From Anniella stebbinsi (taxonomy: Eukaryota; Chordata; Lepidosauria; Squamata; Anniellidae): DNA of 64,000 bases. This document shows positions 11,072-23,844 of this stretch, one piece after another. The translations under genes and the position numbers were made by a program. Location: contig JARDYH010000006.1 of the NCBI GenBank assembly GCA_029215795.1, forward strand, positions 20,599,501-20,663,500. The letters run 5' to 3'. Positions within the stretch are counted from its first letter, which is position 1. Each line of letters opens with the position of its first letter. The notes below the pieces were generated by a model. The model searched no databases. It was not told where the DNA came from and saw nothing but the letters and a program-made list of their open reading frames with translations.

Positions 11072-12400
11072 GGTGTCCAGATGGCCCAGGGTTTCCCGGT
11101 CCTAACCTGGAAACCTAGGCCGAACCGGGGCAACCGGGGGGCAGCGGGGGAAAACCGGGGTGGCGGGGGGTCACGCGGCGGTGGCGGGAGGCGGGCAGCG
11201 GGAGGCACTTACCTGCTGAGGCGTCCACTTCCCTCCGGTGCTCGGAATCTACTGAGAAACAGGCTTCTCGGCCTGTCCCTCAGTAGCGCGCCGGGTGATG
11301 ACATCATCACCCGGCGCGTACTGAGAGTCAGGCCAGGAAGCCTGTTTCTCAGTAGATTCTGAGCACCGGAGGGAAGCAGACGCCCAGGTAAGGAGCGCGG
11401 GGCGGCGTGGGGCAGGGGGGGGGGGGGCGGGCACGCGGTGGGGGGGTTGTTTTGGGTGGGGGGGGTGGCGGGGGGAGTCCGGGATTTTGATTGTGTTTTG
11501 GTGAGTGAGTCCAAAATGCGACTTCAGCCCCTCCCCTGGCCGATCCGATTGCAGGCACCAGGAGCAGCAGCATGAGACAAGGCAAGGCATGGGGTTACTG
11601 GTGGCCTCTGCCTAATGGGCCCTGTGATGCAGGGGTGGCCCCCCACGCTCCCCCATGACCCCTCCCTCGCGCACCCCCAGAGGAAGAGAAAAAGGCTTCC
11701 CTCACATCCGCCCAAACAGACCCTTTCTGAGGCCTTTGCAAAGCCCCGCTTTTCTGGAGGCCTGGAGAAGCCCTCTCCCTCTCTCACATGGTCCCACCAC
11801 CCTCCCTGGCACACCCCCAACATGGGGCCTCAGAAGGCCTGTTTTGGTCAGATGCCATAGGGAAGAAGTTTTTCCTTCCACTCAAATGGCGGCTGCCATT
11901 TGAGTGGAAGAAAGAAAACCCTTCCCTATGGCATCTGACCAAACAAGCACTTTGTGGGGCCCTTTCTAAAGCTCAGTGATGCTGGGGCAGGAGGAGAGGT
12001 TTTTCCAGGGGCCCAGAGAAGCCCCCCACCCACCTTCTCTCACCTGCTTCTAATGTGCAGCATTCAGGAGTTGGAGGCTGTTCATCATACAGAGCTTTCT
12101 GGGGAAGCAGGCAGTGAACAGCCTACAACTCCCAGCATGCACTGCCTGGGAGGGCTGCATTTATGGAAAACTTAGGACTAGGAGAGCTCTCTGGGGAAGT
12201 AGGCAGCTGCTGGGCTCTTGGGAAATGTGTGGTGCCAGCGACCCCTCCATGGACTGCCTCTCCTGCATCATGCCAGCAGGCATTCATGCTGGTGACTGTG
12301 CTGCCTGCAGTGGCAATGCCACAAGTGCTCACTGTTCCATGGCTCCGGTAAGTGCAGCCTTCCAGGCAGTGCGTGCTGGGAATTGTGGGCTATTTTTACT
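11072..12400. repeat. Composite GC-rich foldback DNA
   Basis: Begins AGGGTGTCCAGATGG, a terminus like the one at 37605-37625. It holds three separate inverted repeats. The first has arms of about 82 bp (11220-11301 and 11304-11384) around a 2-bp centre. The second has arms of about 48 bp (11841-11890 and 11895-11944) around GGCT. The third has arms of about 46 bp (12119-12165 and 12346-12391) around a 180-bp spacer. G-runs near 11419 and C-runs near 12411 flank the structures. ORFs here are composition artefacts. No matching right terminus was found, so the element may be truncated or be several elements. Confidence 0.65.
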
Positions 12401-12616
12401 GCACAACATCCTCCCCCCCCCCCCCATTTCTCACTTATATATAGTCTGAAATATAGAGTTTGAAATGAATAATTTGAATTAAATGTAGGTGTTATTTCCA
12501 ATTTAAGCTCTTTTTGTACAGGTTTATAGTCACAGAGGATGTAAGAATCTGATGATTGTTATGTATAAGCATTACCAGTATATTACTGCAAGAGCCCTGC
12601 CCTCTTTAGCTAGTGT

Positions 12617-12750
12617 GACCAGATACAATAGAGAGCAGGACTCCTGCAGCTTTTAAGTGTTGTGATGAAGAGGGTATTTCTCCAGGTGCTGCATGCATGC
12701 AAATGACACCTGCTGAAATTCCCTTTTCTACACCCTGTCCTCCCTATGGT
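12617..12750. mobile_element. Short, old foldback-MITE relative
   Basis: Begins GTGTGACCAGATACAAT and retains TGTTGTGATGAAGAGGG and GACACCTGCTGAAATTCCC of the MITE family. It ends in CCCTGTCCTCC. Target duplications are not visible. Confidence 0.6.
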
Positions 12751-13614
12751 GCAACTTACTTCTGAATAAATATTCTTAGGCTTGTGCTGCTTGTATCAAA
12801 TCTTCTTCCCTTTGTATTCAAAGTAGAGGCAACAAGAAAAAAATGCTCAGTTTTTATTATTAAAGGTAAATTAATTTCATGAGAAGGAATAGAGGAGGCC
12901 TGAGTCTCAAGCTTGCTTATGGATCCAAGTGCTCCAGTCTAGGCATATTCTTACCTACAAGAACATACTTAATTCATTTCAAAGGAGAGGCTAGATCCAC
13001 ATACACCTTCCTTTGAACACCCCAGTTGGAACCCTTCATTGAAATGAAAAATGAACCCATGTGCATAGTTGCTTCATGTAAGCCCCTGGACATACATGAA
13101 GTTCAGCAGCACATACATACACAGACAAAAAGTGCTGAAGTGCTGTGTCATCTGAGGGACTAAGTGCCAATCTTCATGTTCAAAAGAAGCATGGTATATA
13201 CTCCTTCCTGGACTGGACTTCAGACAGCAGTCAGGAGGTCATAGGTTTGAATACTCCCCAGCATGAAAACACCCTGCATATAGAAAACTAGAATGCTAGA
13301 CTAGAACCTGTTCACTCTATGTGTGTGGATGATGATGATGATTTTACCTTGGGTGAGTGTGTGTGTGTGTGTGTGAACGAATTTTTAATTTTGCCTTAGG
13401 TAAGTGGATTCCCCACCATCAACACAACCATTGCTTTGTTGCTGTGTAATAAAAAAATGTGGCTCCAAAACTGATTTGGTGTTGTTGCTTATTATACTAC
13501 ATGCAAAGGGGTACACGCTGTCACAACTTTCAGCTCAGTTCCAAACATTACTTTTCTGTATGGCTTTGAGATTATGATTATTGTACAGTGTGGCTTTGTG
13601 GATTCCCCCCTCCA

Positions 13615-13780
13615 CCCAACCTGGTGAAATTCCCTATTCATTACAACAGTTAAAGCTGCAGGAGCCCTGCCCTCTTTTATATCTGTACACACCAGGCATG
13701 GCTCGTGCAGCTTTAACTGTTGTGATGAAGGAATTTCACCAGGTGCTGCATGCATACAAGTGACACCTGATAAAATTCTA
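13615..13780. mobile_element. Short, old foldback-MITE relative
   Basis: Central palindrome of the MITE family (CCTGGTGAAATTCCCT ... AGGAATTTCACCAGG) without recognisable termini. It is the same subfamily as 7683-7957 and 12617-12750, judged by GCTGCATGCAT. Confidence 0.6.
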
Positions 13781-13949
13781 GTCATGTTGCCTGAAAGCAA
13801 TTTCACGTATATATCACAATGTATATAATGTTGATGTGTAACATCTGCCCTGTGTCTTTATAGCTACTCACTATTTCTACACAGCTTTTCAGACAAGGAA
13901 ATATATGTATGTCTTAATTGTGTGCTGTGAAATCAGACATGTGACCAAG

Positions 13950-14077
13950 GCTATGTTCGGGTGGGCATGCCCCTTGGGGCTGGACCCACCCCTGGGGGCC
14001 GGACATGTTGGTGGGCATGCCCCCTTTGGGCGGCCATTTTGGACCTGGATTTTGGTTTCCAAAATCTGGTCACCCTA
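13950..14077. mobile_element. hAT-type element end (related to 36539-37625)
   Basis: Ends with CCATTTTGGACCTGG then CCAAAATCTGGTCACCCTA. This is the reverse complement of the left end of the element starting at 36539. The remainder is missing. Confidence 0.6.
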
Positions 14078-14739
14078 TGTCATTACCTTTCTTCTGTTTT
14101 TTTCCCTTGCCACCCACACGAAACGAGGTTGAGGGCTGCAGATTCCCCACCACAGCTCTATAGGGTTGCCATCAAATTGCATATGACTATGGATGATGAC
14201 TAAGCATTTTTAAAAAATAGTTCCTTTATTTCTAAGATCAGAATAGAAATAATTAGTGAAACTAGTGAGTCATTGCAATGGAGGATAGGGCTGACCTTGC
14301 CATGCAATAGGGCGAAGCACTCATTTGGTTTCATGGAAGTAGAGAGGGGGAATAAAGGCAAGAATTGGTCACTGAATGGTGCAGTAACACTTTTTAAAGT
14401 GTTGGCCTTTTGTAGGACACGGGAAACGATTCAAGCAACACAATATTTAGGGCCAGCCTTGCATGTCAGACACAGGCTTTAGAGTGCTAATGATGGCTAA
14501 CTGTTGTTTCCCAACCTAATACATTTATGGGTATTTTCATTTAGCCCTGGAAACATCCTAAGTAAAAAACAAAGAATTAAGTACCTTCTGAACATGTTCC
14601 TTAGCACTGAGTAGCCACCACTATAACTAGGTGGACTTCTAAGTCAGAAAACGTAGTTTCCAGGCAGCCTTGATCCCTGTGGTCAACTATGGTATCTTTG
14701 TGGTGTGTCCCTCTGGGATGGGTAGCTTTGGTTTTATCT

Positions 14740-15590
14740 AATAGGCAGATCCCAGAAAATGGTCCTAGGGAATTGCTCCTTGACCCTTTGCCCACTTTCC
14801 TGTGGGATGTCTAATGTTCAATTTTGTCTCCAATGCTACTTAACATCTACAATAAACGACTGGGTGAAGTCTGGAGATTTACAGTTGAGTGTCATCAATA
14901 GATTAATAATATTCAGCTCTCTTTCCTTTCCATCTAATGCCAAGAAAGTATTAGAAGCTCCAAATCGTTGCCTGGGCACAGAAATGGATTGGATTTTGGC
15001 TAGTAAACTGAGGCTTAGCCCAGACAATACAGAGCTGCTGTTGGTCAGGAGAACTGAACTGGGAATAAGAATATCTCCACTTCTGGATAGGGTTTCTCTC
15101 TCCTAGCAAGATTAGGTCCACTCTTTGGGAGTGCTCCTGGGCCTGCTTTTGCTTCTGGATGCCCAGGTTATGGGTGTGGCTGGGCATATATTCTCACAGC
15201 TTTGGCTAGTGCATTAACTGCACCTTTTCCTGGAAAGCAGGTTTGGCCACCATCATACATGCCTTGGCCATATCCAGATTATCACACTCAACATGAAACT
15301 GCCTTTAAAAAGCCTTTGGAAGCTTCAGCTGGTACAAAATGCAGCAGCCAGAGTGATTTTAGGAGTTTGCTTTTCAGAGCGTATCACTTCCAGGATATTT
15401 GAAGAACCTCCTCCTCCTCCTCTCATACAGTCTTGACTGCACATTGCTTTCAACATCATCCCACCTCCTCTGGAGATACAATTGGTTTGGATACGAGATA
15501 AGGCCTTTTCTGTTGCAGCAGGTTGTAGACATATGTAGGATAGCATTATAAGAGAGAATCTTCAAACATCACTGTTGCTGTGGAAAACAC
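14740..15590 (+). pseudogene. L2 LINE fragment, reverse transcriptase C-terminal part
   Basis: Frameshifted plus-strand translation matches L2 polymerase in order: SFPSNAKKVLEAPNRCLGTE (about 14930), SPDNTELLLVRRTELGI (about 15020), then LATIIHALAISRLSHS (about 15240), and a QLVQNAAARV-like segment near 15340. Frame breaks at about 15107, 15230 and beyond kill the frame. Both ends are truncated and the 3' tail is absent. Confidence 0.8.
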
Positions 15591-15599
15591 CAATGTTTG

Positions 15600-18070
15600 T
15601 TTCCCGACAGCCAGCACTTAAGATGTAGATATCTCACTGGTGTACATGCATCTAAATACCCATTATATTAACAGATGCTTGCATGCATGTATGTGTATGA
15701 TGTCCATACTTTACATATTTGATGTGAGAAACATTGGTATAACACTGTTATTGCCCACAACAATGTTAGTGTGTGGAGTTGCCCTAGGTTTTCAGGAGAA
15801 TAGAATAAAACCTAGATTCTGTGGACAACATTAAGCTGCTGAATCACTTCACTGAACTCACAAAAACATTCTTGCAGTACAGAATCTAAATAGAGGAAAT
15901 GTATTCCAGCAGATAGAAGTATGAACAATTTAGATGTATGTTCTGCTTAAGAATTCTCCTTCCTTTATTTATTTTTTCCCAACCTCTAGATTTACATTCT
16001 TTCTCTGATGATATTTTACAGTGCAATCATGACATCCAGTGGCCAATGTCAGTTAAGATTAGTCTCAGTTAAGTGGTGTTCCCAAAAATATTCCAGAAAA
16101 TATTATTTGACAATATTGGATGACTGCCTAGCATTCAATATCTGTATTATGGTTTACATAAAGTTCATTATTCCCCAGTGATTTACAGAAACAAACTAGG
16201 ATAAAATCTTAGCACTATCTTTCTTAATTGACAGGACTTGTACGTTTAGGGACACCACTGAAAGACATCTAGCAGGAAATTCTCCTGTATAAGCATTATT
16301 GAAATGAACAAGAGTTAAGTAAGAGCACCAATCCAATTCATCTCAATGAAGTTTGTGCAGAACTTCCCAGTGGACCTTTCTCCAGCAGTGTTAAATACAG
16401 CAGATAGAAGTTGCTTCTAAGAAGGTATATTGCCATTTCCACCAGATAGTAGAAGACACAATGCTGAAAAAGTGCATATAATTGTCAGAAAAGATATAAA
16501 ATCACCCCCACCAATTTTCCCTCATGTGTATACCATATTTGGGTCAGAATGTAAACTGTTAGACCCTGCACCTTCTGAATCAGTTTAATTGATTATGAAT
16601 TTTATACCTGACAATTTGAGGAGGCATATAACAACATTCATTAAATTAAATAGTACATTTTAGGTGGTTATGTACCCACCCCCTAATTGACTACGGGGTG
16701 GGCATCACCATGACAATTCTCTTGTTGTTGCTGATTCTGTCCCTATATTTTTAAAATCTTTTTAGATGTATAACACTCCTTTAGCCCTAGCCAAAAATCT
16801 GTAATCCCGTCCCCACCCCCTTCATATAGTTCTGTAGGTCTGTCTTTCAGGCTTATCTACACTGTAGACATAGCAGTTTCATAGCCAGTCCATCTCTCTT
16901 GGGAACTATGGACAGAATCCAAAGCTGCCCTTGTGCAAATGGCCAGCCCCACTGATGCTGGTCCGCGTGAAGCCAGGCCTGCCATTTCTGGTCTACAAGC
17001 AGCCCTGTTATTTGTGGAACAGTGATGTAGCACTTCCAGGGGCAAGCCTCAAAATTTGCTAAAACCTTTGTTTCTGGAAGGGGCAGGTCAGCAGACCTCT
17101 TACGGAGGTCCCGTCCTCATGGAGGTCCAGTTCTCATCAAATGGAGTTTTTGTTGGATTGTGTAGACTATATGCCAACAGTTCAGAAATTATAATTGTGA
17201 GCTACTTCATCGGTCACAAAACTTCTACACAGAAAGCCCTTCCATGTAGGAATTAATTTATTTTATGTATGCGGATCATAATCAGCCTTTGATAGCGATA
17301 TGACTAACATGACCATGCACTGGCTAATAAATGCAATTGCCATGTGCTGAGCTGGTCATGTTTTGGAGAAAAAGGGGAGACATTTTTAACTATGTGGGGT
17401 AGATCACTATTAAAAAATCTGAAGGTATCAGCAAGGGAAAGCTGCCTGTTCAAGCCCCTAACATCTTATAGTAAGTATAATGGAGGAGGAGGTGGGATGC
17501 AAAGAAAAGTAAGAAAAGATGCAAAGTAAGCACTTTCCATAAATACTGATATCACCAGAAAGAAGACAAGGGAAACATCATCCAAGTAGCTGAACAAGTA
17601 ATGTATAAACAACTCGGCCTTAAGTGGAAATGCCACAAAATTCTTAATAAAGATCACGTGCTACTGAAGGTAGCAGAGCAATCCCATGCATGACTACTCA
17701 GAAATAAGTAACAATGTGTTCAATAGGATTTAGGATTGCAAGCTGACATGTTTTATCAAGACAGCACATGAACACACATGCGAGTTCCTCACATTTGAAG
17801 CTGTACTTGTGTTTCGGCAAATGTATGGATTCCGAGCTTCTGTATATCATAGGAACCAAGTGTCAGAACTTAGTATTTGCCTCAGAATTGGGGGAGGGGG
17901 AATGAGTGAGCTGCATAACCTAAGGTTACAGAACCTTTCCCTGCATTTTTTCAGGAAAGTTTTTGAAGTGGGAAAAGGAAAGGACAGAATCTTCCTTTCC
18001 AGAAAGCCCTCTCCCCTGTTATACAGCAATAAAGCCCTCAGACCTAAACCATCTAGTGATGGTGTCATTG
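15600..18070. other. CFAP61: CFAP61 intron, no recognised element
   Basis: Part of the 23.6-kb intron. Near 17683-17740 a degraded ACTCAGAAATAAGTAAC motif belongs to a short repeat common in squamates (compare 12745 and 63655). Confidence 0.5.
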
Positions 18071-18078
18071 GGGGTGGG

Positions 18079-18556
18079 TAGGGTGACCAGATGAAATCCA
18101 GGTCAGGGCTCATGTAACTTTAACAGTTGTAGAGAAAAGGGAATTTCAGCCAGAATAATTTGTATGCATTTTTTTAAAATGTACAGATTGTGTGTATGTT
18201 GTATGTTTTTGCTGTTTTTGCTGTTTTAATTTTTGTATATTGTTTTTAATTGTTTTTAATCCTATGTAAACTGCCCAGAGAGCTTTGGCTATGGGGCGGT
18301 ATACAAATGTAATAAATAAATAAATAAATAGTTCCTGGTGATATTCTCTCTTCATCACAACAGTTAAAGGTGCATGCACTATACTAGAGTGACCATATAC
18401 AAAAGAAGGCAGGGCCCCTGCAACTTTAACTGTTGTGATGAAGAGGGAATTTCACCAGGAACTAATTGCATACAAATGACACTGGCTGAAATTCCCTTTT
18501 CTCTACAACTGTTAAAGTTACATGAGCCCTGACCTGGATTTTATCTGGTCACCCTA
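18079..18556. mobile_element. Foldback hAT-type MITE interrupted by a LINE tail
   Basis: Termini TAGGGTGACCAGATGAAAT and ATTTTATCTGGTCACCCTA are flanked by a perfect 8-bp target duplication GGGGTGGG (18071-18078 and 18557-18564). An L2-like 3' end (18169-18330) is inserted in the left half. Confidence 0.9.
18169..18330 (+). mobile_element. L2-like LINE 3' end, inserted in the MITE
   Basis: Contains the stem-loop-like word GCCCAGAGAGCTTTGGCTAT, then GGGGCGGTATACAAATG and an AATAAATAAATAAATA tail, which are typical of reptile L2-type 3' ends. It is 5' truncated to about 160 bp. Confidence 0.65.
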
Positions 18557-18771
18557 GGGGTGGGGAAATGGAGAGGAGGATGGAATTAACTTGGCGCCCC
18601 GAACAGCTTATTAGCATTCTGGATACAAGATTAGAGCAGGGGAAATATAAAAAAGTATCTCTGTATATGGGGAGGTTTTAAGGAAGAGGAAAGGAAAAAG
18701 GTTGCCTTTTGCTTCTCTCACACTACAGATCCTCCCTTATAAGCCATTAAAGCTTTCACAGGCACTTTAGC

Positions 18772-19090
18772 TAGGCTGACCAGATAAAATCCAGGTCAGG
18801 GCTCATGTAACTTAACAGTTGTAGAGAAAAGGGAATTTCAGCCAGTGTCATTTGTATGCAATTAGTTCCTGGTGAAATTCCCTCTTCGTCACAACAGTTA
18901 AAGTTGCAGGGGCCCTACCTTCTTTTGTATATGGTCACTCTAGTATAGTGCCTGCACCTTTAACAGTTGTGATGAAGAGGGAATATCACCGGGAACTAAT
19001 TGCATACAAATGACACTGGCTGAAATTTCCTTTTCTCTACAACTGTTAAAGTTACATGAGCCCTGACCTGGATTTTATCTGGTCACCCTA
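18772..19090. mobile_element. Foldback hAT-type MITE, complete copy
   Basis: 319 bp, with ends TAGGCTGACCAGATAAAAT and TATCTGGTCACCCTA and the 8-bp duplication ACTTTAGC on both sides (18764-18771 and 19091-19098). It lies 215 bp from the previous copy. Confidence 0.93.
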
Positions 19091-19099
19091 ACTTTAGCA

Positions 19100-22000
19100 C
19101 TATATAGCACAGTGGAGGAAGGACACAGAGTATGTCCCTTTTCTTGAAGCTTGCTCTCTCATCCTTGAGCCCTGAACAACACTATAAAACTCCCATTTCA
19201 GGCTGACAGGAACCTAGAACTGGAAAGCTCTGAGTATACATTGCAATATTTTCTTGCAATTCTTCACTTGTTATTAGGCAATTTGTTGGAAAATTGTTAC
19301 TATATTTACCAATTGCTTCCAGCATAAAATAATACTAAGGTGTCGTACGAGCAGAGTCTTATCCTTTTAATTCATAATACAATCCCTCCAGTTCCAACAG
19401 CTCTCATGCTCCAGAAATTACTTTTCCAATAGTACAATAATAGTCACAGGGAGTTTAAAAAGTAGGTCTACAATGTTATTCTATCTTACAAAATAATAAG
19501 GACAACTGTCTACATATGTTCCCCAAATATGTCATCAGACATAACAATTGGTTGATGAACAATTGTTTGCTTATTTTCTCCCATTATTGAATAAAATAGT
19601 AATCATTAACTAATATGCAACAGAACAAGATTTATTATCTTCCATTACTGTGCCTGGGCCTTGTGTTGAGCTGAGCCATTCCTACTGCAGCCACCTGTCA
19701 CATTGCTTCCACCTGGGAGGGCAGAGAGCCATGCTGTTACTTCTGCCACTATTGCTGACAATGGCTGGGGACATTTCTGGTATGAAATACAGGGAATTGC
19801 TTTTGCATGTGACCTGTCAATTCCATTCATTTAAAATAATAATTCACTTCACCTCTACTTAAAATGCTTACAGAGTACTTAAGGGAAGATGTACACCATT
19901 TCACAAATTCAAGGACATACTGCAAAATATATTTCACATGTTAGTACAGCCAATATCTCCAGTCTTCCTTTCTTTAGCATGACTAGCAATATTCAAAAGA
20001 AACATAAGGATTATTATGCGTTCCATTTTTCTTATAGATCAAATCTATATTAACTGCTGAGCTTTGTTCTCCCACGAAAGGACCAGAAAAGTAGAGACAA
20101 TAACCTTTCTTTCTCTAGGCTAGAAGTCACAGATTCAGAGCGAGACTTCCTCCGGTAAATTTCTTATTAAAAATAAGGGGAGGCAGAAACAAAGCACAGC
20201 ATTTCATCTCAGTGGGGCTTATGACCTAAGGAAACAATGGGACCATTGCTCAACGAAAAAGAAACTATACGTGCAAATAGAGACGAGGCAGAAGTGTTAG
20301 AGAGCTGTGCTAACATTTTTCCTGCTATGCAGAAGAAGTTGAAAATGGTATCCCTGTGGAGAGTTTTTCCCCTCCTGGCCATAAGGTCTAGGAGTTCTCA
20401 TGCAAACACATGTCACCCCCAGTGCCAACCAATGGTTTGGAGCAGAGTCAAGGCAATCCCATGAGATACATACCATTTTGTCATATGCTAAGTACTCCTA
20501 GACATTATGGCAGGGTTATTTATTGATTAATTTAGTTCTATTTATATCCCACCCTTCATTAAAAAAAAAATTCCAGGGTGGGTAAGAACAGTATTAAAAG
20601 CATAAAATACAAGAAATAACTCTAATAGGGTTAGATTTTTCTGTGGTAGACATACAGATGGGGTGAATTTTGTGAGTTTCATCTCACCTAAGGGCTGTCT
20701 AAATGCCCAGAAAGCTCTGGGGTGGGTGCACAGTGGCACAGAGCAATTATACAACACAGCAACAAGCATGCACCTACCCCGAGGCTTTCCGCCGAAGATT
20801 TGGAGAAAAAAAGTCAGGGACTTGCCCCTACTTTTTTCTCCAGAGTGAGGTGAGGATGCACAAGATGACATCAAGACAGCCCCTAAGCCTTGCTCTGGAG
20901 TCACAGTGGAGGCATGGCCGGGCGGATGGTTACCCTTTATTGGTTGCCATCCACCCGGGCAGAGGACAGGATGTTCCCTGCGCCAGAAACCCCGTGCTTT
21001 TCCTGTGGCATCAAGATTAGCTGCCGCTGCCCGCATCAGCAAAAGCGCAGGGTTTTGGATCATTGTAGCGGCAATCCATCGCCATAAAGACAAACCCCAG
21101 GTCTCTCTTTTCAAATATTCATTTGTGCTTCTTAGTATCAAAGAATTCCCTCTGTAATCATGAATACTGCTGGCCATACAGTTATGGAGTCAAATCTAAG
21201 ATTGGTGTACATGCACTGCTATCAAATTTTAAACAAATATTCATTCATTATTTAAATACCAATCTATACTTTTGGTTAAAAAAACATGTACAACTCACAT
21301 ATCAGTGATAAAATTGCCTGATAACCAAATTCAATAATATCCATTCTAAATCTCCGAATCTGCCTATTGGTTCCTGACAAATACTATTCTACCTCAAATG
21401 TCATAAATGAGTAAATTTTAAAAAACTGTACTTCTAGTAGGCAGAAGTGCAAAAGAGGGAAAAAAGAACCCCAAATCTGTAATATTCCTCTTGTACAGGC
21501 AAGTGTCAGAAGCATGTAATATGATGCATGCCCACTGTATAGTGTGGTTTATTAGCCAGGGCAGTTGATTTCAGAAGTTTTGACTCTCAGAGATAGATGA
21601 AGAAGTTTTATTTCCAAAACATAATGGCAAAATAAATATTTCAGGCACTTTAATTATTTCTCCTTTGTTTTTACAAGGCATTCAGTGCCTTTCCCTTATG
21701 TTGTTGTTGTTGTTGTACCACAATATGATGGCCACCACAGTCAGTGGGACGTAGAAGAATGGACATTGAATATACTAGTAGAGGTTATTCCAACCTGCCC
21801 TTGGTGTGCTGTTGTAAAGTACATGGCTTCCTCAAGACAGTACTGATGTTTTGGCATATCCAATAAATTATCAGGAGTTGAAGCCTGCTAGGTGACAGAA
21901 TATGGCGTCAAGCCTTACCACGTCTGTGTTGCTTCAGGCCAGTTGGCTTCAAGATGGCAGCAGGAGGTCAGTCTGCTGAAAAGCAAGCTATTCTGTAACC

Positions 22001-23510
22001 ATGGAAACCACACAACTGAATCACTTCACAGCTCCCTGTGGTTTGTCATACTCGAGAGCAGCATATTGTACCTCAGACAGTTTAATTGCTGATCTACATA
22101 TAAAACTTTCCTCTATATAATACAGTACTCTTTGCTGTATTAGCTCTTCATCAGTGACTTATCTAGTAACCTGTCTGCATTCTGACTGATTGCTCCCATT
22201 CTTCATTTCACATCTTCTTTCCTCTCATTTACCTTAATTCCCCTGGGGTGCTCCCATCTACTCATGTACCTCAGACTCCTAACATGATTGCAGCTCTAAT
22301 TAATTCCTAGAATTTTTGAGCTGCCTTTCTTTCGAAAAGAAGACTCTTTCTATATCCCCTTCCTCTTTTCCTAAGCCCTTTGTTTCCTCTTTCCTTGAGG
22401 TAGCGCATCCTCCATACCTCTTTGCTTAGGCCTCTTCTCCCTCCTCCTTTCTTTTGATTCACCCAGTGTCTTCTCAAGGCCCTTTCTTATCAAACCCTAG
22501 GCATCTGTTACTCAACCCTTTTGACATCAGAGCAGCTAAGCCAATGGCAGCTAAGGAGGCATCACAACTAGTCCAATACAGCACAGTTTTTCATCATAAC
22601 AGAAACAACTATTGTAGAACCATGTGCTCTTTGCATTTAGCAGAAATGCATAATAATGGTGAAGAGAATACTGAGATAAGGCAAGCATTTGAAGCAGGGA
22701 TAACTTTACTATGTGAGCATCCCTGCTTGGATTTCAGTGATGAATCAAGAAGAGCACAGCTCACATCAAGCAAGCCACCATCTTAGTTCTGCTCATACCC
22801 ACCGTATGCTCCTCCAATCCTACCCAAGGAGGAAGCAGTAGTGGATAGCCGGTGCAGAGCCCCAATGATGGTGGGAGAGGATCCTCTTTTGCCACTCCCA
22901 TCTCCTCCTTCTCCAAGTGAGACCTTTTCTTTCCTTGGGAAAGAAAAAGGGGGTTGGCATTTTGAGCACTAGAGTCGAACATTTCAGAGCATTCAACTAA
23001 TGCTTGGGGGAGCAAATGATTTTCAGGATGAACATTTTAGTGCTGCCCAATACTGATACAGACAACAAACTTCCTATGTGGAAAATATGAAGATTTTTGC
23101 CTATTTGTTAAAATGTATGCCAAAGTGCTTCAAAACCACTGTGGGTGGTTTTGACTCATTCGGTGGTTGGTAGTTTTCCCACCATTGGATGATACAATAT
23201 TCAATTTAAAAAAATACTTTCACATTTTTAGTCTTTAAATGTCTGTAATACAATGCTTTTTTGTATCAAAAGGTTAGTTCGAAACCACTTCACTGAATGT
23301 CTTGTGTCAGCGGAGCATACTTCTGGAGCAACAGGAAGCAACTCCAGAAATGGGCCAAAAGCTAGTTTCTGGAATGGGACAAGTCAGTGCTGCTCTCTTC
23401 CACAAACTCTGCTGACCTGTTCCATTATGAAAATTAACATTTCAGTTCATTTCTGGTTGCTTTAAGAAGCTAGCACATGAGCAGCATTGGATACTGTCCC
23501 AAGCAGGCCT
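19100..23510. other. CFAP61: CFAP61 intron, mostly unrecognised
   Basis: Apart from the tail fragment near 20530, only a TTG run (21700-21716) was seen. A 211-codon minus-strand frame (21177-20542) is treated as fortuitous. Confidence 0.5.
20530..20625 (-). mobile_element. LINE/SINE 3' tail fragment
   Basis: The minus strand reads GGGTGGGATATAAATAG, a 3' end shared by reptile L2-type LINEs and their SINE partners (compare 59058-59110). No body was found upstream. Confidence 0.4.
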
Positions 23511-23524
23511 ATGTTCTTACATAC

Positions 23525-23844
23525 TATGGTGACCAGATAAAATCCAGGTCAGGGCTCATGTAACTTTAACAGTTGTAGAGAAAAGGGAATTTCAGCCAGT
23601 GTCATTTGTATGCAATTAGTTCCTGGTGAAATTTCCTCTTCGTCACAACAGTTAAAGTTGCAGGGGCCCTGCCTTCTTTTGTATATGGTCACTCTAGTAT
23701 AGTGCATGCACCTTTAACTGTTGTGATGAAGAGGGAATTTCACCAGGAACTAATTGCATACAAATAACTCTGGCTGAAATTCCCTTTTCTCTACAACTGT
23801 TAAAGTTACATGAGCCCTGACCTGGATTTTATCTGGTCACCCTA
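23525..23844. mobile_element. Foldback hAT-type MITE, complete 320-bp copy
   Basis: Ends TATGGTGACCAGATAAAAT and TATCTGGTCACCCTA, with the 8-bp duplication TTACATAC on both sides (23517-23524 and 23845-23852). The central block reads CTTTTGTATATGGTCACTC, opposite to the copy at 24432. Confidence 0.95.

Noticed and set aside
11081..11590. Pro/Gly/Arg-rich frames that could suggest a CpG-island first exon
   Set aside because: They overlap on both strands in palindromic GC-rich repeat DNA, with no start context or splice donor that fits a gene.
20542..21177. 211-codon minus-strand frame
   Set aside because: It runs through a LINE/SINE tail and GC-rich DNA, has overlapping frames on the other strand, no splice logic and no recognisable domain.
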